From Paludibacteraceae bacterium (GTDB lineage Bacteria > Bacteroidota > Bacteroidia > Bacteroidales > Paludibacteraceae), in NCBI GenBank assembly GCA_017625155.1, contig JAGALP010000009.1, positions 17,785 to 81,784 of the forward strand: a stretch of 64,000 nt of DNA, given 5' to 3'. Made by a program: the position numbers and the translations under genes. A model generated the notes under the pieces. The model ran no database searches. It saw nothing but the letters and a program-made list of their open reading frames with translations, and was not told where the DNA came from. Below are positions 8,973-16,532 of the stretch, one piece after another. Each line of letters starts with the position of its first letter. The stretch's first letter is position 1.

Positions 8973-9476
8973 TTATCTTTCAGTATTTGAATACCCCCGT
9001 TCATACGAATTCACTTTATCCAATGCGCGATGGGGAACCATAAATCTTGCAATATTGTTTTGAATCCAACTTTCCATAAATTTTGCTCCAGCAGAAACAA
9101 AAAAGATGGCAACTAAAATCTTATGTTTTGCATCTTCAGAGGCAGGTAAGAACACAAAGAATAAAATTGACACTATCGTAACTAAAGTAAAAACTAGTAA
9201 CATAGGGAGAAGTATTGATATTGATGTATTAGCATCTGTGTTTGCACAAAACAAATCAAACAACGACACAATGAAACCAATAAAGAACATACTGCATACA
9301 GGCACTACCTCTAACAAGGGGAACCACAATTCACTACTATAAGTTATAGCTTTGTCTTGTATATATTCTTCCAAGCAAAGATAAGTTGTCAACCAGCACA
9401 CTAAATGTATTGATGGGACAACCCATTTATGGACAATTCTAAAAAATGTCCTTCCGAAGCCACTACAATTAAACAT
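8973..9476 (-). CDS. Unknown multi-pass membrane protein
   Basis: No family recognised. The protein has about three to four hydrophobic segments (around VVPSIHLVCWLTTYLCL, VCSMFFIGFIVSLFDLF, ILLPMLLVFTLVTIVSIL and a weaker LVAIFFVSAG). The longest reading frame starts at 9539, but a good promoter -7 box lies inside it at 9498-9505. I therefore favour the ATG at 9476 (167 residues), with 9488 possible. It is the first gene of a two-gene operon with the S24-like membrane protein, which suggests a shared job at the inner membrane. Confidence 0.5.
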   Translation of the reverse strand: MFNCSGFGRTFFRIVHKWVVPSIHLVCWLTTYLCLEEYIQDKAITYSSELWFPLLEVVPVCSMFFIGFIVSLFDLFCANTDANTSISILLPMLLVFTLVTIVSILFFVFLPASEDAKHKILVAIFFVSAGAKFMESWIQNNIARFMVPHRALDKVNSYERGYSNTER

Positions 9477-9497
9477 ATATCCACACATAATTTTCAG

Positions 9498-9529
9498 CAA
9501 AGGTACTACTTTTTTGGGGAATGACCAAA
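9498..9529 (-). promoter_or_regulatory. Promoter of the two-gene membrane operon
   Basis: On the minus strand TTTG (9526-9529) and TACCTTTG (9498-9505) are separated by 20 bp, a full Bacteroidota match. It lies inside the longest version of the downstream gene, so it decides the start choice there. Confidence 0.65.
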
Positions 9530-9668
9530 TAAATTGCAAAAAAAATGCATTTTTGTGGTAAATTTGCTAAAAAATTTGCTAAAAATTGTTCACTTCTTGT
9601 ATAAAATGGGCAAAAATTGTGCCAAATATGTTTAGGTATAAATAAAAACGGCACTTTAATCGGATTTG

Positions 9669-9700
9669 TTTGCACATGTCGGAAAAATGTAGTACCTTTG
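9669..9700 (+). promoter_or_regulatory. Promoter of the TPR/HTH regulator
   Basis: TTTG (9669-9672), 20 bp, TACCTTTG (9693-9700). The first downstream ATG is at 9709, which would leave almost no leader, and the next in-frame ATG is at 9751. Confidence 0.65.
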
Positions 9701-9708
9701 TCGGCGGA

Positions 9709-10530
9709 ATGAGAATTTCGATAGCACATATATTCAGTCAAGCATGCAGAATGGTATGCGTGCTAGGATTGGTGTGTGGTTTGTCTTCTTGTCATTGGCA
9801 GGAGGCAAAAGAGGTTATTATCACAGCAGATAGTTTGTATCAGGCGGAGTATGTGATATATGATGATACGGCTGCATTAGGCAAGGCGATACGCTGCTTA
9901 GATAATCCATTTGGTAGAGTGTTGATGAGCAATACACTCGGCAAAGCGTATTACTATATGGGACGAAACTTAGAAGATTATCATCAACAAGTAGCAGGAG
10001 CAGCAAAATGTTATATCGAAGTAGACCGTTTGCAAATTGATGACCCGATATACCGAGGGCGCGTAAATTCGTGCATGGGTTATATCTGCGCACAGAATAA
10101 CAACGATAGTTTGGCATTAATTTTCTATGAGCGTGCGAGTGAAGATTTTAAGGAGAGTGGAAACGAATGGTATTATGCACATCACCTATTAAATGTTATT
10201 CCATGCTGTATTAATCTACATTTATTCACAAAAACAGATAGTCTTTTACAAATAGCCCAAACTTATTCGTTGGATAGTACTTACCGAGCTCGTTATTATG
10301 AAACACAAGGGCTATATTTCTACGAACAGCAACAATACGATTCTGCATTGGTGTATTTCAATCAAGGATTAAATTATTGGCAAAGTGAGGAAGATAAGTG
10401 CTTTAGTTATTTGAAAATCATGCAAATATATCTTAAAATCGGAGATTTAACGCAAGCCTTACCTTATTCTCAACTGATTATTAAAAATTCCAACAATCCA
10501 AATTACATTTCTAACGCCTATTTTGTTTGA
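9709..10530 (+). CDS. TPR lipoprotein, N-terminal half of a split TPR-HTH regulator
   Basis: A 273-residue lipoprotein-like protein with a signal ending in LGLVCGLSSC, followed by helical tetratricopeptide-like repeats (for example ARYYETQGLYFYEQQQYDSA). The start at 9709 lies after the promoter; 9751 is the alternative. In Bacteroidota, such repeats are normally followed in the same protein by a transmembrane helix and a LuxR-like HTH. Here the frame stops at 10528-10530 and exactly that continuation is found in the -1 frame. The TGA overlaps the next ATG (TGATG), so this is either a frameshifted gene or two coupled genes. Confidence 0.6.
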   Translation: MRISIAHIFSQACRMVCVLGLVCGLSSCHWQEAKEVIITADSLYQAEYVIYDDTAALGKAIRCLDNPFGRVLMSNTLGKAYYYMGRNLEDYHQQVAGAAKCYIEVDRLQIDDPIYRGRVNSCMGYICAQNNNDSLALIFYERASEDFKESGNEWYYAHHLLNVIPCCINLHLFTKTDSLLQIAQTYSLDSTYRARYYETQGLYFYEQQQYDSALVYFNQGLNYWQSEEDKCFSYLKIMQIYLKIGDLTQALPYSQLIIKNSNNPNYISNAYFV

Positions 10531-11189
10531 TGCAGAGTGCAGAACAAGAAGGAAATATTACTTTAGTATCAAATTATGCTTCTTCCCGCGAGGACATGAA
10601 TCGTATGTTTGAAGAACATAAAGAGTCTTATACACAAGCAGTTACAACGATTGAAAATTACAAGTTAAATCCTCACCCATGGTTACGGAGTTGGATAATA
10701 GTAGCATGCTGTATAATCCTATGTATTATACTTATAATAGGTATTGTCGTTTATCGTAGATTTGCTATAGCTCAATTAAAAGTTTCTAGTGAACAAATCA
10801 TTAGTTTGTCTGCGCAAATAAAAAAGCAAACAGACGAACTTCACAACCATAATGCACAACATTATTATGACAAACGTATATACAAGATCCGCCGAAAATA
10901 CCCAAAGCCACGTCATCAATGGAATAACTATGATCAACTTAAAAAAGATGTTAATCCTTATTTGCAAAGCTGGCTCATTGCTTTGGAGAAACTAAATTTA
11001 ACCCAAAGGGAGAATGTCTTTTGCGTATTGAGTTTTATTTATCCGCAGATGTCTATAGAAGATCTTGCAAATAGTATGTGTATTTCCAAAGATGCACTTA
11101 TGGTTCGCAAAACTCGTATGACAAAAAAGATAGGCATAACTTCTGCCCAATTAAATAATTTCTTGCAAAATTTGTCTATTACCGAATAA
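10530..11189 (+). CDS. Transmembrane HTH regulator, C-terminal half
   Basis: A 219-residue protein. It begins with the end of a TPR-like region, has a transmembrane helix (WIIVACCIILCIILIIGIVV, about residues 56-75), a coiled coil (QLKVSSEQIISLSAQIKKQ) and a C-terminal LuxR/GerE-like helix-turn-helix in which MSIEDLANSMCISKDALMVR is the DNA-reading part. It would couple an outer or periplasmic sensor half to DNA binding. Reading V-L-M-Q-S across a one-base slip at about 10527 joins it smoothly to the upstream half. The secreted-protein genes downstream are plausible targets, but this is only positional inference. Confidence 0.6.
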   Translation: MQSAEQEGNITLVSNYASSREDMNRMFEEHKESYTQAVTTIENYKLNPHPWLRSWIIVACCIILCIILIIGIVVYRRFAIAQLKVSSEQIISLSAQIKKQTDELHNHNAQHYYDKRIYKIRRKYPKPRHQWNNYDQLKKDVNPYLQSWLIALEKLNLTQRENVFCVLSFIYPQMSIEDLANSMCISKDALMVRKTRMTKKIGITSAQLNNFLQNLSITE

Positions 11190-11285
11190 TTATATCTTTT
11201 TGCGCAACTTATCAATTTGACATCGTATCACATTGATAATCAATCAAATACCCCCCCCTAAGAACTTATCAATTTCATCTTTCTC
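11190..11285 (+). other. Spacer with repeated ATCAATTT words and C8 run
   Basis: This short spacer contains two copies of ACTTATCAATTT (near 11207 and 11263), an internal ATTGATAATCAAT palindrome and a run of eight C. I see no gene in it. It may hold an operator for the downstream secreted-protein operon. Confidence 0.3.
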
Positions 11286-11316
11286 TTGCATATTTCATAG
11301 TATTGTTGTAATTTTG
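11286..11316 (+). promoter_or_regulatory. Promoter of the secreted-protein operon
   Basis: TTGCAT starts at 11286 and TAATTTTG lies at 11309-11316, with 20 bp between the TTG and the -7 box. The first gene starts 25 bp downstream. Confidence 0.65.
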
Positions 11317-11341
11317 CAAAAAAATTTTTAATTACAATACT

Positions 11342-11713
11342 ATGAGAAAGATTTTTATTTTCGCATTGTTTATACTAGGTATATGCAATGCATCTGCATT
11401 CGCAATGGCTCAAGAAGTTGTTTTAACAGAACTTTATTCTATTGTTCCATTAGATGATGCAAACCGTGAAACATTAGGAGAACGACCTAATCCAACTCGT
11501 TTTCATGCTTCAATCGATGGTAACCATTTATCCGTAGGAGCGGATACAGATGCGCCTGCGTATGTAGAAGTCATTAATCAAGAAACAGGTGAAGTGGTAG
11601 TAGAAGAGGAGTTCTTGAATGAAACAGAAGCTACCATTAATCAAACAGGTTCGTATGTCGTACAAATCTACTCTGCTAACACCGTCGTAACTGGTGAGTT
11701 TGAAGTAGAATAA
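11342..11713 (+). CDS. Small secreted DUF3244-like protein
   Basis: A 123-residue exported protein with an N-terminal signal peptide (IFIFALFILGICNASAFAMA, cleavage near AMAQ). The mature part is a short beta-sandwich-like domain with RFHASIDGNHLSVG and an ending GSYVVQIYSANTVVTGEFEVE, as in DUF3244 proteins of Bacteroidales. No enzyme motif is present. It is the first gene after the promoter at 11309 and is followed 37 bp later by the S74/T9SS protein, so a joint surface or periplasmic role is likely. Confidence 0.6.
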   Translation: MRKIFIFALFILGICNASAFAMAQEVVLTELYSIVPLDDANRETLGERPNPTRFHASIDGNHLSVGADTDAPAYVEVINQETGEVVVEEEFLNETEATINQTGSYVVQIYSANTVVTGEFEVE

Positions 11714-11750
11714 ATAAACCCTAATATTAATTTTTAAAATTAACACCATC

Positions 11751-12920
11751 ATGAAAAAGTTATTTAGTTTTCTAACAATTTGGCTTTCTGCCATTATGTG
11801 CTTTGCACAAATTCAAGTTTCATCTACTGGAAATGTGGGTATTGGTGATACCATAACCACAGACAAGAAACTTTATGTTCACACAACTGGAGGATACGAT
11901 GCAGGTATTTATTCCTACATTAAATCTACCAATGCATGGGGTCCTGCAGTAGCCGCCTATGCTGAGTTTGCAACAGATCGCCAAATCGCAATTCGCGGAT
12001 ACGCTAGCAACGTTTCCCCTGCTACATCTGGACGCTCGTATGGTGTAATGGGAGTAGCAGGAAACCGTAGTTCTGGATATAACTATGGTATATACGGAGA
12101 GTTACAGGGTACAAATAATGGCACCGCAGTATTTGGAACAGTATCAACATATCAAGTTCCACAAATTAATGGTCGTTATGCTGGTTATTTTGATGGAGAT
12201 ACTTATGTGACAGGCGTATTGACAGCAGGTGAAGTAACTACATTGTCAGATGCTCGTTATAAGTCAAATATTCAACAGATTAATTCTACCGCTTTAACAA
12301 AAATCGCAGCACTTAATCCTGTGCAATATACTATGGCTACAGGTAGTGCTATCGCTCTCGCAAACACAGCGCAAAGCGATACTGCCTCCACCATGACAAT
12401 GACTACATCAAATGAAGATTTAGCTCGAGCAAATAAAGTTCATTATGGCCTTTTGGCACAAGAAGTAAAAGAGCTGTATCCAGAATTGGTGCATGAAGAT
12501 GCTGCTGGTGTAATGAGTATCAATTACACAGAACTAATTCCACTATTGATTCAAGCGGTACAAGACTTGTCCGAGCAAGTAAGTACGCTATCTAATTCCT
12601 CAAGTGCTTCTGCACGCAAGCAGGCGCCAAAACTACAGGATAGCACTACTGAAACCATTACAGCAACGCTGTATCAAAATAATCCAAATCCTTTCACAGA
12701 AGTAACTACTATTTCGTATATTGTACCAACTGAAGCAAAACAAGCATCCATATACATTTATAATATGTTGGGAGAGCAACTGAGCCAATACGATGTTAGC
12801 ACATTTGGAGAGGGAAATATTACTATTAGTGCAAATGAACTCTATGCAGGCACTTTCCTCTACTCATTGGTTGTAGACGGTAAACTGATTGACACAAAAC
12901 AAATGATTATAACTCAATAA
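11751..12920 (+). CDS. S74 chaperone-domain surface protein with T9SS sorting domain
   Basis: A 389-residue exported protein. After a signal peptide (ending near CFAQ), residues 20-160 carry glycine-rich repeats of the tail-fibre/adhesin type (YGVMGVAGN, YGIYGELQGT). Residues about 165-285 match the peptidase S74 intramolecular chaperone: DARYKSNIQ, LNPVQY, HYGLLAQEVKELYPELV and INYTELIPLLIQAVQDL. The last 75 residues form a type A T9SS sorting domain (LYQNNPNPF, IYNMLGEQL, AGTFLYSLVVDGK). The chaperone domain may trimerise a surface fibre. It shares the operon with the C25 protease, 4 bp downstream. Confidence 0.82.
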   Translation: MKKLFSFLTIWLSAIMCFAQIQVSSTGNVGIGDTITTDKKLYVHTTGGYDAGIYSYIKSTNAWGPAVAAYAEFATDRQIAIRGYASNVSPATSGRSYGVMGVAGNRSSGYNYGIYGELQGTNNGTAVFGTVSTYQVPQINGRYAGYFDGDTYVTGVLTAGEVTTLSDARYKSNIQQINSTALTKIAALNPVQYTMATGSAIALANTAQSDTASTMTMTTSNEDLARANKVHYGLLAQEVKELYPELVHEDAAGVMSINYTELIPLLIQAVQDLSEQVSTLSNSSSASARKQAPKLQDSTTETITATLYQNNPNPFTEVTTISYIVPTEAKQASIYIYNMLGEQLSQYDVSTFGEGNITISANELYAGTFLYSLVVDGKLIDTKQMIITQ

Positions 12921-12923
12921 GGT

Positions 12924-15188
12924 ATGAAACGGACATTTCTATTTATATTGATATGTCTGTTGGTTAATATATCTTATTCGCAGACATATAGTTTTACATT
13001 TTCTACTGCTGACTTCTCAATTGTAGAAAATAATGGTAAACACATGATTGATCACCCCACAGGTTTTGATGCGATATGCAATACTTGTGATCCTATACTT
13101 CCTTCATGTGTAAAAAACATTTTGTTACCTCCTAACAAAAAAGTAAGTAACTATACCGTCACATATACCACGACAAGTTGGCAGAACAATATAAATTTAG
13201 AGGCAATGCCTATAGGACAGCCAACAGATAGTAACTACTCCGATGCGCCATGTACTTACGAATTGAGGGTTTACCCTGATTCTATTGTTCGATATGGCGG
13301 ATTGAGTTGGATAGACAATTATCAATATGTTAGTTTTCGTATTACGCCTTTTGTATATGATGCCATCAATAAATCTCTATCCTTTGTATCCCAAATTAAT
13401 ATCACTATTGAGTTAACTAATGATAATATGGGAAATGTGACTACCCCAATACAAAATCGTATAATTAAACGGATTGTTCATAATCCAAATGATGTTGATT
13501 TATTCTATCCCCAAAGGTTACAAAAGTCTTACACACAAAATATTGATTACTTAATCATTACTACTGATAGTTTAAAAAATAGTTTTGAACCATTGCGTGT
13601 TTGGAAAACCCAAAAAGGCGTGTATACAGAAATTATCACCCTTGAAGATATCAACTCTCACTATGCTAGTCAATGGGACACAGAACAATTACGTATTAAA
13701 GCGTGCATCCAACATTACCGCCAAACCTTCAGAACAAAGTGGGTACTCCTTGGGGGTGACGATAGGATTATCCCTATTCTTAAAGTTCCAATGAGTATTG
13801 GTTCTGAGTATGCAGAAATACCATCTGATATCTTTTACGGAAGTTTTGATAATGCATTTGATTGGGATGCTAATGGGAATGGTGTTATAGGAGAATGGAC
13901 AGATAATATCGGTCTTAATCAAGAGGTTGGAATATCTCGATTACCAGTAAACACAAAGCAACAAATCCAAGCATATATCAATAAACTGTTACACTATGAG
14001 CAAAATCCGTCAACAACCAACCCATCTATGCTACTCTGCGCACAAAAATTATGGAGTTATGAAAAAGGTACGAACTATAGCGATGCACATCTTAAAACTG
14101 ACAAATTTATTAGTGATTATATTGCACCCTATTGGAATGGCAATCGAATGAAATTTTATGATACACATACAGATTTTATGGGAGATGCTGATTATCAATT
14201 AAATGTGACAAATATAACAACTCAGTTTAACAATAACTACCATTTCCTGCACTTTGCGACCCATGGTAATACAGCTTGTTGGGGGATTGAAAATGATGAT
14301 GATTATTGTGCAACTAATGTAACAACATTAACAAATACCAATCCAATGGTTATTATCACGATGGCCTGTTCAACAAATTCATTCGATGGTAACGAGCCTT
14401 GTTTGAGTGAAGCATTTATTCGTAAACCAACAGGTGGAGCCATCGCTTATTTAGGAAGTTCACGTGCTGGCTGGGGAGTAAAGAATTTAACCGAATTAGG
14501 TTGGTCTTTTAATCTAGATGGTAAATTCTTCGAATATCTATTTACTGATTGTTCACAGAACTTTTCTACAATTGTACAATTAGCAAAACTATACTACAAA
14601 CCAGACGCAAGTAGTGACGCTTACTATCGTTGGATATTGTTAGCAAACAATGCTATTGGAGATGCGGAATTACCTATATATACTACTATCCCTAACAAAT
14701 TTGAGCATGTAACTTTTGAACGAAATGGTAGTAATCTTGTGGTCAATACAGGTGATGTAGAAGGATGTACAATAACTATTAGTGATATTGCAAATGGAGG
14801 TAGTTACTATGTGACAGATACAAATACCGTTTCTGCTACATTTACAGATGTACCAGGTGGTTGCACTATCGTTATTACAAAAGAGAATTACATTCCATAC
14901 ATTATAGAACCAAGTTGCGTAATTACAACCGAAATTATTGATAGTCCAAAAATTGTTACAGGTTGTGAAGAAACGCGCATAGGTGGAATAGAACTAATTG
15001 ACACAGAGATTGAAGCACGTACATTAGGTAATGGAATACAAATTCCTATAGATAGTTCGCTTATACAACCTATTCGAATAGGAGAAGTAAAAATAACTGA
15101 TACAGGTTCTTTGGAAGTTATCAATGGTGGTACAGTAACCATTGAGCAACTATCTATGGAAGACGGTTCTGAATTAATAATACATTAA
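12924..15188 (+). CDS. C25 (gingipain-like) secreted cysteine protease
   Basis: A 754-residue exported protease with a signal peptide ending near ISYSQ. The C25 catalytic region spans roughly residues 210-590: YLIITTDSL, VLLGGDDRIIP, DIFYGSFD, then the candidate catalytic His447 in FATHGN and Cys482 in MACSTN. The 35-residue spacing is close to that of gingipains. An immunoglobulin-like segment follows, but the C terminus (EDGSELIIH) is not a standard T9SS sorting domain. Family members cleave proteins at the cell surface. It sits between two other secreted-protein genes at 4 and 11 bp, clearly one operon. Confidence 0.82.
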   Translation: MKRTFLFILICLLVNISYSQTYSFTFSTADFSIVENNGKHMIDHPTGFDAICNTCDPILPSCVKNILLPPNKKVSNYTVTYTTTSWQNNINLEAMPIGQPTDSNYSDAPCTYELRVYPDSIVRYGGLSWIDNYQYVSFRITPFVYDAINKSLSFVSQINITIELTNDNMGNVTTPIQNRIIKRIVHNPNDVDLFYPQRLQKSYTQNIDYLIITTDSLKNSFEPLRVWKTQKGVYTEIITLEDINSHYASQWDTEQLRIKACIQHYRQTFRTKWVLLGGDDRIIPILKVPMSIGSEYAEIPSDIFYGSFDNAFDWDANGNGVIGEWTDNIGLNQEVGISRLPVNTKQQIQAYINKLLHYEQNPSTTNPSMLLCAQKLWSYEKGTNYSDAHLKTDKFISDYIAPYWNGNRMKFYDTHTDFMGDADYQLNVTNITTQFNNNYHFLHFATHGNTACWGIENDDDYCATNVTTLTNTNPMVIITMACSTNSFDGNEPCLSEAFIRKPTGGAIAYLGSSRAGWGVKNLTELGWSFNLDGKFFEYLFTDCSQNFSTIVQLAKLYYKPDASSDAYYRWILLANNAIGDAELPIYTTIPNKFEHVTFERNGSNLVVNTGDVEGCTITISDIANGGSYYVTDTNTVSATFTDVPGGCTIVITKENYIPYIIEPSCVITTEIIDSPKIVTGCEETRIGGIELIDTEIEARTLGNGIQIPIDSSLIQPIRIGEVKITDTGSLEVINGGTVTIEQLSMEDGSELIIH

Positions 15189-15198
15189 AAAACATTAT

Positions 15199-16023
15199 AT
15201 GAAACAACTTCTAATATTATTATGCTTACTAATAAGTATGCATGGATTTTCGCAAACAGAAATATCAAGCGAATTATTTCCTACTTTGGCAGGATTGCAG
15301 CGAACAAGTTTCCACGATTGGTATGAAGACTGTGAGGATAGCTATTCCATACTCAATGCTCCGACTGAAACTATCACAATCAATGACAAACTTTATGTAA
15401 AGTTTGGTGGTGCCTACCTACGAGAAGAGAATAATCAAGTGTTAATTTATAGTTCCGCATATAAGAAAGATTTAGTTTTATATGACTGGACATTAGAGGT
15501 TGGTGATTCACTACAACATCTTGCAATAGATTCGTATTCATACGAAACCCCTTCTGTGGTTGATTATCGTGCGAGTTTAGATTTAGATGCAAATGGAGAT
15601 TTGGTTATAAACAAACTACCTTTGGAAAAAATCGCTGTAGCAGAAGTATCCACTATAACGCTATTAGATGGTAAGGAATATAAGAAATGGGTATTTAATA
15701 CAGGATATGTATATGTTGAAGGAATAGGTACTTATTCTAACGGGGACTATTTTCATCTGATTATCCCAGAGGCAGTTCCAACTTGCTATCTTGGCGAATA
15801 TTTAGTCTGTGTCAGTAAATATGACCAATTGCTATACACCATAGAGAAAGATGTACAAAAGCGATTAGGTGCAGCTTGCCAATGCCTCAATGAAGGTATA
15901 GAAACGAATGTAGAAACTATCGATTCTCCTGTGGTTTCTTTCTATAAAACTCTTCAAGATGGACATTTACTAATTCAAAGTGGAGATAAAACTTATAATG
16001 TTATGGGAATGGAAGTGAAATAA
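15199..16023 (+). CDS. Secreted protein with T9SS-like C-terminal tail
   Basis: A 274-residue exported protein with signal peptide MKQLLILLCLLISMHGFSQ. The body is a beta-rich domain of unknown function with several conserved cysteines (CEDSY, CYLGEYLVC, CQCLNE). The C terminus, DGHLLIQSGDKTYNVMGMEVK split around the central Lys, resembles the short variant tails (nGk.YN..G) common in Bacteroidales secreted proteins. It starts 11 bp after the C25 protease and closes the operon in front of a strong terminator. Confidence 0.65.
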   Translation: MKQLLILLCLLISMHGFSQTEISSELFPTLAGLQRTSFHDWYEDCEDSYSILNAPTETITINDKLYVKFGGAYLREENNQVLIYSSAYKKDLVLYDWTLEVGDSLQHLAIDSYSYETPSVVDYRASLDLDANGDLVINKLPLEKIAVAEVSTITLLDGKEYKKWVFNTGYVYVEGIGTYSNGDYFHLIIPEAVPTCYLGEYLVCVSKYDQLLYTIEKDVQKRLGAACQCLNEGIETNVETIDSPVVSFYKTLQDGHLLIQSGDKTYNVMGMEVK

Positions 16024-16062
16024 ATTCTAAACTTTCTCATTCGTTTTGGTAAAAGTATTTTT

Positions 16063-16098
16063 ACTCGCCCAGTTCTTTGTGGACTGGGCGAGTTTTTT
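16063..16098 (+). terminator. Rho-independent terminator of the secreted-protein operon
   Basis: A perfect 11-bp stem ACTCGCCCAGT/ACTGGGCGAGT (16063-16073 and 16083-16093) with a 9-nt loop is followed by six T. Confidence 0.85.
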
Positions 16099-16121
16099 AT
16101 GCCTTTCGGCAAATAAAGTAT

Positions 16122-16158
16122 GCAGAATTGGACAAATCGTCCAATTCTGCTGTTTTTT
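16122..16158 (+). terminator. Second hairpin with T-run
   Basis: A perfect 12-bp inverted repeat, GCAGAATTGGAC/GTCCAATTCTGC (16122-16133, 16139-16150), is followed by TGTTTTTT. It could be a tandem terminator. It also shares the GGACAAATYGTCC core with the palindrome 10 bp downstream, so an operator role is an alternative. Confidence 0.6.
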
Positions 16159-16159
16159 C

Positions 16160-16174
16160 TGGACAAATTGTCCA
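16160..16174. promoter_or_regulatory. Operator-like palindrome before the XRE gene
   Basis: TGGACAA-A-TTGTCCA is a perfect 7-bp palindrome around one base, lying just upstream of the XRE promoter -7 box (TACCTTTG, 16197-16204). It repeats the core of the hairpin at 16122 and is a candidate binding site for the regulator encoded at 16209. Confidence 0.45.
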
Positions 16175-16196
16175 CATTTATGTCACATAAAAGCAC

Positions 16197-16204
16197 TACC
16201 TTTG
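16197..16204 (+). promoter_or_regulatory. -7 box of the mini-element operon
   Basis: TACCTTTG ends 5 bp before the ATG at 16209, so the transcript would be almost leaderless. No good TTTG is seen 20 bp upstream, which suggests an activator-dependent or weak promoter. Confidence 0.5.
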
Positions 16205-16208
16205 CAGC

Positions 16209-16532
16209 ATGAAAAATCACATCAAATCCGAACTAATCAAAGAGCGAATAAACCATTTGCTCAGTACACAAACAACCACCAAAACTGCGTTGGCACATGC
16301 CATCGGAATGGATGTGTCGCAACTGAGCAAACTGCTCAATAAGCAAGGTACAATACCTGTGGATTATATCGAGCCGTGGGCTGAATGTCTGGGGATTGAT
16401 GTCAATGAGCTAATCAACTCTCGGCAGACAATAAGCAAAGATTGGGTGCGACCACATGCACACATACATTTGGATATAGATGTGGATATCGAATATGTAG
16501 AATCAATATTAAATATCATGAAGAACTTATGA
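16209..16532 (+). CDS. XRE-family HTH regulator
   Basis: A 107-residue protein with an XRE-type helix-turn-helix at residues 24-50 (KTALAHAIGMDVSQLSKLLN) and an uncharacterised acidic C-terminal part. It is the first gene of the mini-element operon and overlaps the VapE start as ATGA. Two related palindromes sit directly upstream, so autoregulation is plausible. Regulators of this kind next to VapE genes are typical of cryptic phage-like elements in Bacteroidales. Confidence 0.75.
   Translation: MKNHIKSELIKERINHLLSTQTTTKTALAHAIGMDVSQLSKLLNKQGTIPVDYIEPWAECLGIDVNELINSRQTISKDWVRPHAHIHLDIDVDIEYVESILNIMKNL

Noticed and set aside
10521-10530. Programmed -1 frameshift site
   Set aside because: TTTTGTTTGA does not form a proper X-XXY-YYZ slippery heptamer in the zero frame, so an indel or coupled start is more likely.
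16442-16528. Upstream extension of the VapE gene
   Set aside because: The added residues only read across the XRE gene; the ATGA overlap at 16529 is the better start.
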